The notes: a model not told the origin generated them from the letters alone. A DNA stretch of 64,000 nt from Streptosporangium carneum (GCF_027922005.1 NZ_BSEV01000023.1:62001-126000), one strand, 5' to 3'; numbered from the stretch's first letter, positions 1-9,590 are shown. Program-made: numbers and translations.

Positions 1-837
1 GCCGCGACGGTGGCCAAGCGCTACCCCACCGTCGAGCACTTCATGGTCTGGAACGAGTTCAAGGGCTTCTGGAATCCCGTGGCCAACCGCTGGGACGCGG
101 AGGCGTACACCGAGCTCTACAACAAGGTCTACACCTCGCTGAAGGCCGTGAACAAGGACATCAAGGTCGGCGGGCCGTACATCCCGATCGTGAGCAACAA
201 GGGCGGCGGCGGCTCGGAGCTCAAGGGGGCCTGGGGCGTCGTCGACCAGCGTGACCTGGACGCCGTCGAGTACTGGATCAAGAACAAGAAGGGCGCCGAC
301 TTCATCGTGGTCGACGGCGCCTCGATGACCAAGGACGCCGGCGTCCACCCCGACGAGTTCACCGCGCTCGCCAAGTTCAGCGCCGTGACCACCTGGCTCA
401 GGCAGAAGAGCGGCGACCTGCCGGTCTGGTGGGCCGAGTGGTACGTCGCGCCGGACAACGCCGACTGGACCGAGCAGCGCCGCACCGCCGTGCAGACGGT
501 GGCCATGATGGAGTTCGCCACCAGCGGCGCGGCCACCGCTCTCTACTGGAACCCCCAGCGCAAGGCGGGCGAGGACTGCTCCGGCTGCCTGTGGAGCCCC
601 GGAGAGGGCGCCGAGCTGCCGATGGCGGGGGTCCTGAGCGGCTTCACCAAGTGGTTCCCCACGGGGGTCACGCTGGAGACGGTCACCTCCTCCAACCCCA
701 AGGTCAGGGTGCTCGCCCAGGAGCGCCAGCTCGTGATGGTGAACACCACGAACGCCGACGCGTCCGCGACGGTCGACGGCAAGAAGTTCGACCTGAAGCC
801 GTACGAGGTCAGGTGGAGCGAGAGGGGCGGAGCTTAG
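1..837 (+). CDS. Glycoside hydrolase, clan GH-A (GH39-like), 5' truncated
   Basis: The reading frame is open from the first base, so the N-terminus (including any signal peptide) lies outside the window; the GTG at 10 is probably internal. Two hallmark sites of retaining clan GH-A enzymes are visible: Trp-Asn-Glu at fragment residues 17-19 (acid/base Glu) and Trp-Trp-Ala-Glu-Trp with Glu146 as likely nucleophile. The C-terminal part looks like a small beta-sandwich (NTTNADASATVDGKKFDL). A glycosidase next to polysaccharide export, deacetylase and glycosyltransferase genes may trim or release the polymer, as PslG does; that role is inference. Family assignment to GH39 is tentative. The 3' end overlaps the convergent DUF418 gene by 29 bp. 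Confidence 0.8.
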   Translation, partial: AATVAKRYPTVEHFMVWNEFKGFWNPVANRWDAEAYTELYNKVYTSLKAVNKDIKVGGPYIPIVSNKGGGGSELKGAWGVVDQRDLDAVEYWIKNKKGADFIVVDGASMTKDAGVHPDEFTALAKFSAVTTWLRQKSGDLPVWWAEWYVAPDNADWTEQRRTAVQTVAMMEFATSGAATALYWNPQRKAGEDCSGCLWSPGEGAELPMAGVLSGFTKWFPTGVTLETVTSSNPKVRVLAQERQLVMVNTTNADASATVDGKKFDLKPYEVRWSERGGA

Positions 838-2056
838 GCGCGGACGACGGCGCGGCGGCGGGCCTGCGCCAGTTGGTCAACCAGCGCAGGAGCCACTCGA
901 CCGGGCCGTAACGGTGGCCGCGCAGCCACACCGCGCTGTAGGCGGCCTGGACCGCGAAGATCGCCACGGCGATCGACGAGACGACGAGCGGGCTGAGCCG
1001 GTCGACCAGGCCGAGCCCGTAGCCGGTGAAGATCAACGAGCAGATCAGGGACTGCGCCAGGTAGTTGGTCAGCGCTATCCGCCCCGGCGGCGTCAGCACG
1101 GCGGTCAGGCGCGGCATGGAGGGAAGCAGGCGCAGCAGGGTGGCCGCGTAGGCCGCCGCCAGCAGCGGCGCGGTGAGCAGGTCCACCGCCTGGCCGAGCA
1201 TGTGGTAGGCGCTGCCGCCGCCCGACCAGGTCGAGTGCGCGTAGACGAACGCTCCGGCGCCGCCGATCGTGAAGCCCGCCCACTGGAGCCTGCGCAGCGC
1301 GGCCGTGTGCCCCGACAGGTCGGCGAGCAGCCGCTTCTTGCCGACGGCCAGCCCGATCAGGCAGGCGGCGAGCACCGCGGGCCCCTGGAAGAACACCCGC
1401 AGCACCACGATCTTGCCGAGTTTGTGCAGGTGCTCGGAGACGATCATGGAGACCGAGCTCTGCAGGGCCGCGTCGGACCTGGCCGCCTCCACCGTGCCCC
1501 CCGCCACGGTCCCCGAGGCGTCGGCGCCGAGCAGCGCCAGTCCCGCGAGCAGGACGAAGCCCATCGCGAGCATCATGGTCAGCCCGACCGCGGCGACCAC
1601 CGCGGTCCGCGGCCTGATCCCCCGCACGGCCAGCAGCACCAGCCCCACCACGGCGTAGGTCGCCAGGATGTCCCCGGGGAACAGCAGCACGGCGTGGGCC
1701 AGGCCGAGCAGGAACAACCCGGCCAGGCGGCGCAGGAACCGGGGCACGAAGGCCGCCCCCGAGTTCGCCGCCGAGTCGACCTGGAGGGTGAGGCTGTAGC
1801 CGAAGAGGAAGGAGAACAGCAGGTAGAACTTGTTCTCGAAGAACATGGTGACGACCCAGCGCACCTCCTGGTCCAGCGGCGCGGAGAAGGCGGGCTCGGC
1901 CAGGCCCGCCATGCGGTACCCGGAGGCCAGGTAGGCGATGTTGACCACCACGATGCCGAACAGCGCGAACCCGCGCAGGGCGTCGACGGCGGCGATCCGC
2001 CGGGGCTGGGCGGGTGCGGTGGTCCTCACCGTGCCGAGTTGCTCTCCGTCGACCAT
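809..2056 (-). CDS. DUF418 family membrane protein (YeiB-like)
   Basis: The N-terminal signature VDALRGFALFGIVVVNI and the C-terminal block with PPGRIALTNYLAQSL and a final Trp/Arg-rich segment are those of DUF418 proteins, polytopic inner-membrane proteins related to acyltransferase-3-like families. About ten hydrophobic segments are visible in 415 residues. I chose ATG 2056 because GAGGGA lies 6 bases upstream; a GTG at 2089 would add 11 residues. Function is unknown; the position beside an exopolysaccharide cluster could suggest modification or transport of an acylated glycan, but this is inference. Its 3' end overlaps the convergent glycosidase gene. Confidence 0.85.
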   Translation of the reverse strand: MVDGEQLGTVRTTAPAQPRRIAAVDALRGFALFGIVVVNIAYLASGYRMAGLAEPAFSAPLDQEVRWVVTMFFENKFYLLFSFLFGYSLTLQVDSAANSGAAFVPRFLRRLAGLFLLGLAHAVLLFPGDILATYAVVGLVLLAVRGIRPRTAVVAAVGLTMMLAMGFVLLAGLALLGADASGTVAGGTVEAARSDAALQSSVSMIVSEHLHKLGKIVVLRVFFQGPAVLAACLIGLAVGKKRLLADLSGHTAALRRLQWAGFTIGGAGAFVYAHSTWSGGGSAYHMLGQAVDLLTAPLLAAAYAATLLRLLPSMPRLTAVLTPPGRIALTNYLAQSLICSLIFTGYGLGLVDRLSPLVVSSIAVAIFAVQAAYSAVWLRGHRYGPVEWLLRWLTNWRRPAAAPSSAPKLRPSRST

Positions 2057-2149
2057 CGAACCGTCCCTCAACGTACCGTGTGACACCACACGCCCCCCGG
2101 CAAACAGTGGTCAGTATGCCGGGGGGCGGAGGCATCTGGAGGCTTTCGC

Positions 2150-2171
2150 CCCTATTGGAGCCCTATTGGAG
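2150..2171. repeat. 11-bp perfect tandem duplication at a stop codon
   Basis: CCCTATTGGAG occurs twice head to tail. The right-hand copy contains the stop codon (TAG on the minus strand) of the large membrane protein gene that ends at 2163, and the left copy lies just beyond it. Confidence 0.85.
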
Positions 2172-5100
2172 TTGGCTGAAGCCGATGACGATGAAGCGTT
2201 CGACGATCACCGCCACGGCCAGCAGGAACGCGGGAACCGCGACGAAAAGGATGCGCCGTCGCGCCTTCGCCGACTGGTCGAGGCCGCGCAGCCTGTACAG
2301 CTCGTAGGCGAACAGCGAGATCCAGGTGACGCCGAGCGCTCCCAGGCCGATCGGGGTCATGGGGGAGCCGCGGTCGCCGAGCCCGCTCAGGGGCTGCGGC
2401 TCGGGGATCTCGGCGCCCTTCGGGTAGTTCCGCAGGGTGTACACGGCGGCGGCGTCACTGGTGAAGACCCGTTTGAGCTCCTTCGAGGAGTCCAGGGCGG
2501 CGCGGAAGCGCTGCTCCCAGTCGGCGGGGTAGCCGTGGTTGAGCTGCAGGTAGGCGGCCTGGCCCCGGCTGGCGACGAGATAGGTGTTCGGCGGCGAGAC
2601 GCGGAACTTGTCGATCACCGAGGAGAGCTGGGCCGGGTTCTTGTCCACGAGCACCTGCTCGTAAGCGATCTTACCGAGGTCCTGCTCTCCCCACGGGATG
2701 GTCGGCGTGACCTCGGGGCCGATGATCGGGACCAGGTACAGCACCCGGCCGCTGGGCTCGTCGTGCTGGTAGACGTAGTGCATCGCCGCGACCTCGCCGC
2801 TGGACACCCGCTCGAACTGCTCGTTGCCGTAGCGGGCGACCAGGAAGGCCATCGACAGCGCCAGCGCGCATCCCGCGGCGAGCAGCAGGGAGATCCTGCG
2901 GGTCAGCCGCGGGTCGAAGCGGATGTTGCGCCTGCGGATCGGCACCGTCTCCTCGGGGGCCTCCGCGGTGCCCGCGGGGAGGTTCGGGAAGAACGCGTAC
3001 GCGGCCAGGATGCAGGCCCCCGGCAGCGCGAACAGGTAGATCCGCAGGCCGATCTCGCCGCCGTAGCTCTGCAGGCCCAGCGCGAGCACCGGGACGCACA
3101 GCAGCAGCAGGGCGGCCCGGTCGCCGACTCCCCTGCGCAGGCGGCGCAGCAGGCCCACGGCGGCCAGCAGCAGGATGGCGGCGCAGATGCCGAGACGGGT
3201 CATCAGCACGAGCGCGTGCCTGCTGTCGCTGCCCTCGATCCGGTCGCCGGTGTTGCTCTGGAGGTTCTCCAGGATCCGGCCGAGCCCGCCGAAGAGCTGG
3301 TCGATGTGCCCGCTCCAGAAGGTGACCGTCTGGTAGCTGATCCACGCCAGCACGATCAGTCCCAGCAGGAACGGCAGGCCCCAGCTGAGCGAGGAGCGTC
3401 GCAGCAGGATCAGGCCGGTCAGGGCGCCCAGCATCATGAACGGCGTGATCTGGTGCGAGGCCGTCGCGGTCCCGAACAGGGTGATCAGCACGATGAGCAT
3501 GATCGACCGGTCGTACACCCCGGTCGAGTGGGTGAGCTCGCCGGGGGTCAGCCCGTCGAGCCGGGCCAGCAGCCGCCGGATCCTGCCCTTGGGCGGCGCG
3601 CCCTCCTCGCGGGGCTCCACCTTGCCGAACCAGCGCAGCACGATCGCCACGAAGGCGAGATAGATCGCGTAGGTGAAGCCCTGCGGGGAGAAGTAGTCCT
3701 GCCCGATCCACTGGACGATGACGAACAGCAGCGCGGCGAACCAACGCGCCCGGGTGGTCGCCACCACCTGGCGCAGGATCAGCACGAACGGCAGCAGGTA
3801 GAGCAGGTTGGACAGCAGCGGCGTCCAGCGCAGGATCATCGTCAGGTCGGTGACCCCGGCGGCCTTCGTGACGAACGCGACCAGGGCGAAGAATCCCGGC
3901 CACGCGAAACGGGCGTCGAGAATGGGGGAGGAGGTCCCCGTGCGGTTGATGAACTCCACGAAGCCCGCGTGGACGTAGGCCGTGTGGAAGCGGGGCGTGT
4001 CCTCGATCAGGGCGGCCGCGCCGTGCAGGGCGAAGGTGATCGCCGCGATCTGGAACAGCAGCAGGAACTTGCGGTCGGTGTTCTGCGCGATCGTGACGAA
4101 GAACGCCGTGATCATCAGTGCGATCGCGGCGAACGCGGTGACGGGCAGCGCCGAGATCAGGCCGAGGCCGTCGATGTGGGACAGGTCGACGCCCCGCAGC
4201 GGCCCCGGCGCGACGCGCAGGGCCAGCACGTACATGATCAGGCCCTCGACGGTGAGCAGCGGCGGCAGCCACGCTCCGGAGGTGCGCGCCAGCCTCTCCG
4301 TCCACGAGATCCTCTCCGTCCGCGCCTGGGGCCCGGAGGGGGGGACGGAGGCCGGGGCGCTCGCCGCGACGGCCTCGGGAACGGCTGAGACGCCCGAGGG
4401 GGAGAGCGCCGAGGCGGCGGGGGGCTGGGCGGCGGGGACGCGGGAGGGCGAGGGGAGGCGCAGCTCGGCCGTGGTCTCCGCGCCGTCCGACGCGGCCTCC
4501 TCGTCCGTTTCCGTCTCCTCGTCCTTCACCTCCTCGTCCTTGGCCTTCCCGAGGTCCCTGACGATCCCGGAGACGTCGATGACCGAGGTGTCCTCGATGG
4601 AGGCGTCTGTGACCGAGGCGTCGACGAGCGAGCCCTCGGTGCCGGAGAGGCCGGAGAGGCCGGAAGCGGAGGCGTCCACGACGGAGACGTCGATCACGGA
4701 GACGGCCAGGATCGAGGTGTCGTCGTCCGGGGCGTCCGGGTCCTCCGGGGCGTCCGGGTCTCCGGAACCCTCCGCGGCCTCGAGGGCGTCCGGCTCGCCC
4801 GGGGCGTTCCCGCCGCCGGAACCTTCCGCGCTCTCGGCGGCGTCCCGGTCGCCGGCGGTTTCGGGGTCTCCGGTGTCCTCCGCGCCCTCAGGGGCGTCCC
4901 GGCCGCCGGGGGTTTCCCCGGCGTCGGCGGTTTCCGGATCTTCGGGGTCCTCCGCGCTCTCGGCGGCGTCCCGGTCGCCCGGGGCCTCCCGGTCGTCGGA
5001 GGTCTCCTCGCTCTCGGCGGGGTCGGCCTCTCCCCGGGACTCCCGGGCCCCGTCGGTCTCGGAAGCCTCGGGGGAGTCCGGTCGCGGGACGCGCCCCTCG

Positions 5101-5474
5101 GGAGAGTCGTCCCCCTCCGGGGCCTCCTCCCGAGGCCCGGGGGCTGAGGGCGGCGTCTTGCGGACCGGGATGCGGAAGACGGCGGTGGCCGAGGGATCGT
5201 CGCCGCCGAGCGTCTCAGAGGACGGCTCCGCCGGCCCCTCGAGGGAGGTGTCGGTCTCCTCGGAGGGCGTCTCCCCGGCCTCTCGGGCATCCTGGGGCTC
5301 CCGGGCCTCCTCGGTCTCCTCGGGGGACGTCGCGTCGGCGGGCCGGTCCTCGGATCCGGCATGCGTCCTCTCCGGGGACGAGGGGCGGGCGGAGTCGTCG
5401 TTCTCCACCTCTGCGGCCTCCGCAGCCTCCGTTGTCACGTCATTACCTGGCCGTTGCCTCACGTCTAACATCAT
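2163..5474 (-). CDS. Large polytopic membrane protein of the polysaccharide locus (GT-C/polymerase-like)
   Basis: This 1103-aa protein has two parts. Residues 1 to about 395 form a very acidic, Glu/Asp/Pro/Ala-rich, apparently disordered region with short repeated units (DPETA, GGRDAPE, SVIDVS, VDASVTDAS). From about residue 400 there are roughly a dozen hydrophobic helices with a large extracytoplasmic loop near the end, then two final helices. The topology resembles GT-C glycosyltransferases or Wzy-type polymerases, but I recognise no diagnostic motif, so the function is open. The start is the first of two adjacent ATGs (5474 or 5471), 5 bases after the stop of the upstream flippase gene, so translation is probably coupled. 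A GTG at about codon 12 is another possible start. The skewed acidic N-terminus on the cytoplasmic side is unusual for this kind of protein. Confidence 0.75.
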   Translation of the reverse strand: MMLDVRQRPGNDVTTEAAEAAEVENDDSARPSSPERTHAGSEDRPADATSPEETEEAREPQDAREAGETPSEETDTSLEGPAEPSSETLGGDDPSATAVFRIPVRKTPPSAPGPREEAPEGDDSPEGRVPRPDSPEASETDGARESRGEADPAESEETSDDREAPGDRDAAESAEDPEDPETADAGETPGGRDAPEGAEDTGDPETAGDRDAAESAEGSGGGNAPGEPDALEAAEGSGDPDAPEDPDAPDDDTSILAVSVIDVSVVDASASGLSGLSGTEGSLVDASVTDASIEDTSVIDVSGIVRDLGKAKDEEVKDEETETDEEAASDGAETTAELRLPSPSRVPAAQPPAASALSPSGVSAVPEAVAASAPASVPPSGPQARTERISWTERLARTSGAWLPPLLTVEGLIMYVLALRVAPGPLRGVDLSHIDGLGLISALPVTAFAAIALMITAFFVTIAQNTDRKFLLLFQIAAITFALHGAAALIEDTPRFHTAYVHAGFVEFINRTGTSSPILDARFAWPGFFALVAFVTKAAGVTDLTMILRWTPLLSNLLYLLPFVLILRQVVATTRARWFAALLFVIVQWIGQDYFSPQGFTYAIYLAFVAIVLRWFGKVEPREEGAPPKGRIRRLLARLDGLTPGELTHSTGVYDRSIMLIVLITLFGTATASHQITPFMMLGALTGLILLRRSSLSWGLPFLLGLIVLAWISYQTVTFWSGHIDQLFGGLGRILENLQSNTGDRIEGSDSRHALVLMTRLGICAAILLLAAVGLLRRLRRGVGDRAALLLLCVPVLALGLQSYGGEIGLRIYLFALPGACILAAYAFFPNLPAGTAEAPEETVPIRRRNIRFDPRLTRRISLLLAAGCALALSMAFLVARYGNEQFERVSSGEVAAMHYVYQHDEPSGRVLYLVPIIGPEVTPTIPWGEQDLGKIAYEQVLVDKNPAQLSSVIDKFRVSPPNTYLVASRGQAAYLQLNHGYPADWEQRFRAALDSSKELKRVFTSDAAAVYTLRNYPKGAEIPEPQPLSGLGDRGSPMTPIGLGALGVTWISLFAYELYRLRGLDQSAKARRRILFVAVPAFLLAVAVIVERFIVIGFSQLQ

Positions 5475-5479
5475 GGGGG

Positions 5480-6826
5480 CTACGCGGACCCCGCTGTGAC
5501 GGATGATTGCGAAGTTTCGCCGCCGTTGAGCATTTTGCGGAGTCCCGGGAAGATCAACGCGGCGATCAGGAGCTCGCTCAGCAGCAGCGCGTAGCCCACC
5601 GAGTTCATCCCCGCCCCGGGGAACAGCAGCAGGGTGCCGGTGAGCACGAGAACCGCCAGGCACACCTGGACGAGCGCCAGCCTGCGGGCCTGTCCCATCG
5701 CGCGCAGGCCGCTCAGATAGATCTCGATCAGCACCCGGGGAAGCACCGCCACGGCCATCAGCTGCAGCAGCAGCGTGCCCTGGTCGGCGAAGCCGGCGCC
5801 GAAGACGCGCAGGATCAGGGGGGCCGCGAGAATTGTCACAACCACGATCGGAATAATGATCATGAAGGCCCTGCGGAGCGCCCTGCGGGAGTTCGACGCG
5901 AGACGGTCCCTGTCGAAGGAGCCCTCGACGGTGAGCGAGGTGGCCATGTTCATCGCCAGCAGCTCGATCAGCGATCCCAGCGTGTGGGCCATGGAGAAGT
6001 AGCCGAAGGTGACCTCGTCCACCCTGGCGGCGATCAGGACCGGGATCAGGTAGACGCTCGCCAGGATCGACAACGTGCCCGGATAGTCTCCCGACAGGAA
6101 CCTGCCGACCTCGCGGAAGTCGAGCGGCCTGGTCGTGACGGTCTCGGTCTGCCGGACGTGCCGGGGGACGACCTTCCTGAACAGCAGGATGTTGATCGGG
6201 ATCAGCGCCATCGCGGCAGGGATGATCCACGAGACGAAGATGCCGTCGTCGGGCAGCGCGAACGCGAGCCCGACCAGCATGGCCATCTTGACCAGGCCGT
6301 AGCCGAGGCTGTTGACCGGAACCCACGTGGCCTTGCGCAGCCCGGCCAGCGTCACGTCCTCAAGGGTGAACACCGACCAGACCAGGACCGAGGCCAGGAA
6401 GAACAGGCCGGGGCCGAACCCGCCGAGCGTGGCGTACGTCGGCCCCCACCACGGCAGCGTGATGAGGAAGCCGAGCGCGGCGACCACGCCGGTGGCCCCG
6501 GCGATGACGTAGGCCCTGACGATCAGCTTGGGCGTGTGCCGCCCGGCCACCGGAATGAACTTGGCCAGCGCCCCGACGAACCCCAGGGCCGTCAGCGAGG
6601 CGAACAGCCGCATGGCGGTGATCACCGCCTGGCCCCTGCCGAAGTCGGCGGGATCGTACAGCTGCGCGGCCAGCCACCAGTAGCCCATGCCGAGCACGGC
6701 GGTGATCGCGGTGTTGGCCATGAGCGCGTAACCATTGCGGAACAGTGGATTGCGCAGGTCGCGCAGTAATCCCTGCCACATCCCGGAGAGCCGTCCCGTG
6801 GGCCGCTCGCCTACCGGCGCGCTCAT
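5480..6826 (-). CDS. Oligosaccharide flippase / polysaccharide transporter (MOP superfamily)
   Basis: A 448-aa protein with about 12-14 transmembrane helices. The N-terminal helix region (NPLFRNGYALMANTAITAVL) and the GYWWLAAQLYDPADFGRGQA segment are typical of Wzx-like flippases of the MOP superfamily, which move undecaprenyl-linked oligosaccharides across the membrane. The start at ATG 6826 has a strong site, GGGGAGGTAGGAGC, directly upstream. The TAG stop lies 5 bases before the start of the large membrane protein gene. Together with the deacetylase and glycosyltransferases upstream it forms the export part of the locus. Confidence 0.88.
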   Translation of the reverse strand: MSAPVGERPTGRLSGMWQGLLRDLRNPLFRNGYALMANTAITAVLGMGYWWLAAQLYDPADFGRGQAVITAMRLFASLTALGFVGALAKFIPVAGRHTPKLIVRAYVIAGATGVVAALGFLITLPWWGPTYATLGGFGPGLFFLASVLVWSVFTLEDVTLAGLRKATWVPVNSLGYGLVKMAMLVGLAFALPDDGIFVSWIIPAAMALIPINILLFRKVVPRHVRQTETVTTRPLDFREVGRFLSGDYPGTLSILASVYLIPVLIAARVDEVTFGYFSMAHTLGSLIELLAMNMATSLTVEGSFDRDRLASNSRRALRRAFMIIIPIVVVTILAAPLILRVFGAGFADQGTLLLQLMAVAVLPRVLIEIYLSGLRAMGQARRLALVQVCLAVLVLTGTLLLFPGAGMNSVGYALLLSELLIAALIFPGLRKMLNGGETSQSSVTAGSA

Positions 6827-6861
6827 GCTCCTACCTCCCCCCACGTCCGAGGACGTGTGTT

Positions 6862-7665
6862 TCACGCGAGGCCGCGGACTCGGCGCAGGCCGTACCTGGT
6901 CCGCCTGACGACGGCGTAGCCCTTCGTCAGCACGCGTTCCCTCATGTAGATCAGCGGGACCTGGCTGCCCTCGACCGCCCGGCCGAACATCCTCATCGAG
7001 GTGCCGTCGGTGACGGTCAGGCGCGGCAGGGCGAGCACGTCGTGCCTGTCGGCGGCGATCGCGTTGTTCACCGCGCAGGCGGCCCAGTAGCCGGCGCGCC
7101 TGACCTCGCGTCTGACGCGGGCGCTGGAGTAGCCGTACGGGTAGGCCATGGTCGCGACCGGAGCCCCGATCTTGTCTTCGAGCAGGGCCTTGTTGCGGCG
7201 CAGCTCCTGACGGAGCAGGTCGTCGGGCAGCTGGTCCAGCTGGGGGTGGCTGTGGCTGTGGCCGCCGATCTCGACGCCGCACGAGGCGGCCTCGCGGGCC
7301 TGGCTCCAGGTCAGCATCGTGTCCAGCGGCCTGCCCGCGGCGTCCTTGCCGGCGTCCCTGACCCACCCGCTGGTCAGGAAGACCGTGGCGGGGAAGTCGT
7401 GGCGCTCGAGCACGGGCAGCGCCTCGCTGTGGAAGTCGGCGTAGCCGTCGTCGAAGGTCACCACGACCGGCCGCTCCGGAATGGAGCGGCCGTTGTTCCT
7501 GTGCAGCGAGGCGACCAGGTCGGCGACGGTCAGCGGGGTGAAGCCGTTGTCCTTCAGGTAGGACAGCTGCTCGGCGAACGCGGAAGGCCGTACGGCCAGC
7601 GGTCTGGTCTCGGCGTTCGGCTTGTCGGAGATCGAGTGGTACATCAGGATCGGCACCCGGATCAT
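6862..7665 (-). CDS. Polysaccharide deacetylase (NodB domain, CE4)
   Basis: 267 aa. The NodB core is clear: VTFDDGYAD supplies the catalytic base and metal-binding Asp, and HSHSHPQL gives the two metal-binding His; AYPYGYSS is the following substrate-groove motif. CE4 enzymes remove N- or O-acetyl groups from polysaccharides. No signal peptide is seen at the N-terminus (MIRVPILMYHS), so it may act in the cytoplasm on lipid-linked precursor or leave by another route. The start ATG overlaps the TGA stop of the upstream glycosyltransferase (ATGA), with GAAGGTGG upstream. Confidence 0.92.
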   Translation of the reverse strand: MIRVPILMYHSISDKPNAETRPLAVRPSAFAEQLSYLKDNGFTPLTVADLVASLHRNNGRSIPERPVVVTFDDGYADFHSEALPVLERHDFPATVFLTSGWVRDAGKDAAGRPLDTMLTWSQAREAASCGVEIGGHSHSHPQLDQLPDDLLRQELRRNKALLEDKIGAPVATMAYPYGYSSARVRREVRRAGYWAACAVNNAIAADRHDVLALPRLTVTDGTSMRMFGRAVEGSQVPLIYMRERVLTKGYAVVRRTRYGLRRVRGLA

Positions 7666-8603
7666 GACTTCGCCACCTTCAGCCTGAGAGAGCCGACGGC
7701 GTAACCCCACGTGGTCCAGGCGAGCCCGACCACGATCGCCCCGGCCCTGCCGAGCCCCGACAGGTCGCCGCGCAGCGCCTCTCCGACGCCGCGCAGCGCG
7801 CCCAGCGGCAGTGCCTTCAGCGCGTGCGCCCGCTCGCTCGCCAGGCCGTCACCGGCGCCGACGCTCTGCGTGACCAGCGCCTTGGACAGCCCTTCCGCGT
7901 AACACCGGGAGCGGAAGTAGGCGAACCTGGACCGTACGGCGGAGACCTTGTGGCCGATCACCGCCTCCGGCTCGAACAGCATCACCGCGCCGGGGGTCCG
8001 CTGGGCGAGCCGGATGCAGAACTCGGTCTCCTCGCAGCCGAGGGGCCGGGGCTTGCGCCCCTGCACGCTGCGGCCTATGCCCGTGTGGAACCCGCCGACG
8101 CCGCCGATGACCTCCCTGCGGAAGGCCGCGTTGCCGCCCATGACGTTGCGGATCGGCGCCCGTTCCGTGGGCATGCCCCGATAGGTGCAGCCCACGGTCC
8201 AGTCGAACTCGTGGGGAAACCAGCCAGGACGGCGTCCTGTCGCCCACAGCGGCCTGGTCAACCCGCCCACCCCCACGACGGTCGGGTCCTGGAAGCCCTC
8301 CTCCAGTGCTTCCAGCCAGCCAGGTTCCGCTATCGCGTCGTCGTCCAGATAGGCCACGATGTCGCCGGAGGCGGTCGCCGCGCCGGTGTTCTTGCCGCCG
8401 GACAGCCCCTTCTCCTGTGTGTTCTCCACCACGATCGCGCCGGGATACTCCTGCTTGAGCCTCAGGTGCAGGTCCGCGTTGTAGTCGACCACCAGGATGA
8501 TCTCGTGCGGCCTGCGCCGCTGGTTCTCGACCGACTCGACGGCCGCCCGGATGTCCTCCCAGCGTTCCTCGGTGTAGACACAGATGACGACACTGGTCTT
8601 CAT
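7662..8603 (-). CDS. Glycosyltransferase family 2
   Basis: 313 aa, GT-A fold: N-terminal TSVVICVYTEERW start, DDD metal-binding motif in YLDDDA, and the acceptor-side CEETEF motif expected for GT2 enzymes. The C-terminal 70 residues contain a hydrophobic stretch that may tether it to the membrane. It probably adds a sugar to a lipid-linked polysaccharide intermediate; donor and linkage cannot be told. ATG 8603 follows the upstream stop by two bases (TAGTCATG), and the gene overlaps the deacetylase gene by 4 bp, so the three genes are likely translated in series. Confidence 0.9.
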   Translation of the reverse strand: MKTSVVICVYTEERWEDIRAAVESVENQRRRPHEIILVVDYNADLHLRLKQEYPGAIVVENTQEKGLSGGKNTGAATASGDIVAYLDDDAIAEPGWLEALEEGFQDPTVVGVGGLTRPLWATGRRPGWFPHEFDWTVGCTYRGMPTERAPIRNVMGGNAAFRREVIGGVGGFHTGIGRSVQGRKPRPLGCEETEFCIRLAQRTPGAVMLFEPEAVIGHKVSAVRSRFAYFRSRCYAEGLSKALVTQSVGAGDGLASERAHALKALPLGALRGVGEALRGDLSGLGRAGAIVVGLAWTTWGYAVGSLRLKVAKS

Positions 8604-8605
8604 GA

Positions 8606-9433
8606 CTATGCGGCGCCCTGGTCCGCCGCCGGGGTGGCGGTCGTGGGTTCGGGGACGGCGGGGGCGGGGTTGCCGCGCCACTCCCTGATGATGGTCCTCA
8701 GCACCCGGATGCCGTCGCGGACCGCGTGCAGGTTGCTCTCGCCGTGGATGCGGCAGCGCTCGTGGCTGGGCACCTCGTGGACCTTGAGCCCGGCCTTGAC
8801 CGCCCTGATGTTCATCAGGGTCTCCACCTCGAAGCCGTCGCAGTCGAGGTTGAGGGCGTCCAGGTGACGCGCCCAGAAGGCGTTGTAGCCGTAGCAGAGG
8901 TCGCTGTAGCTGGTGCCGTAGATCTTGTTCACCAGGCCGGTGAGCACCTTGTTGCCGAACTTGCGGTTGAAGGTCAGGTCGTCGCTGCCGCCGCCCGCCG
9001 CGTAGCGCGATCCCTTGACGAAGTCGGCGCCGGTGACGAGCGCGCCGACGAACTGGATGATCTCCCGGCCGTCGGTCGACCCGTCGGCGTCGATCATCAC
9101 GATGATGTCGCTGGTGCAGGCGGCGAAACCGGCGGCCAGCGCGTCGCCCTTGCCCTTGCCCTTCTGGGTGACCACCTTGACGTTGGGGCGCAGCCTCTTG
9201 GCGACGGCGACGGTGTCGTCGACGGAGTTGCCGTCGACGAGCACGATCTCGTCGATCCACTGGGGCAGCGTCGCGAAGACGTGCGGGAGGTTCTCCGCCT
9301 CGTTCATGGCGGGGACCACGACGCTGACCGTGGGCGCGATGGCCATGTGCGGGGTTATCGGGGTAAACCGCTCAATCGGTGGCATCGCTCGCAATGCTGG
9401 CTTGGTGTTGTGCTTGACGATGTCGGGACTCAT
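8606..9433 (-). CDS. Glycosyltransferase family 2, dolichyl-P-mannose synthase-like
   Basis: 275 aa. SVVVPAMNEAENLPHVF opens the GT-A fold, MIDADGSTDG carries the DxD motif, and FVKGSRYAAGGGSDD followed by CYGYNAFW is the pattern of DPM1/polyprenyl-phosphate glycosyltransferases. It likely transfers a sugar from a nucleotide donor to a polyprenyl carrier at the cytoplasmic face. It lacks the C-terminal membrane domain of the long DPM forms. The start has GGAAGGA about 8 bases upstream. A close paralogue lies at 44387-45145. The N-terminal 34 residues before the fold are extra relative to that paralogue. Confidence 0.9.
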   Translation of the reverse strand: MSPDIVKHNTKPALRAMPPIERFTPITPHMAIAPTVSVVVPAMNEAENLPHVFATLPQWIDEIVLVDGNSVDDTVAVAKRLRPNVKVVTQKGKGKGDALAAGFAACTSDIIVMIDADGSTDGREIIQFVGALVTGADFVKGSRYAAGGGSDDLTFNRKFGNKVLTGLVNKIYGTSYSDLCYGYNAFWARHLDALNLDCDGFEVETLMNIRAVKAGLKVHEVPSHERCRIHGESNLHAVRDGIRVLRTIIREWRGNPAPAVPEPTTATPAADQGAA

Positions 9434-9590
9434 GAAAGTTGTCCTTCCGGATGGGCGGTCGTCGAAGACGACTGACGGGAGGACCCGGAGCCAGACACAG
9501 CCTGAATGAACGGCGGGAATGGCGAATGCGATGAGGGATGCATGGGAGGGTCCTGGCGGGCGGTGTGCGATGCGGCGAGGTGTGGGCCTG

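Noticed and set aside
2163-4388. A long plus-strand frame opposite the large membrane protein
   Set aside because: It is Gln/Arg/Gly/Asp-rich noise from the antisense of GC-rich codons; no start signal or domain.
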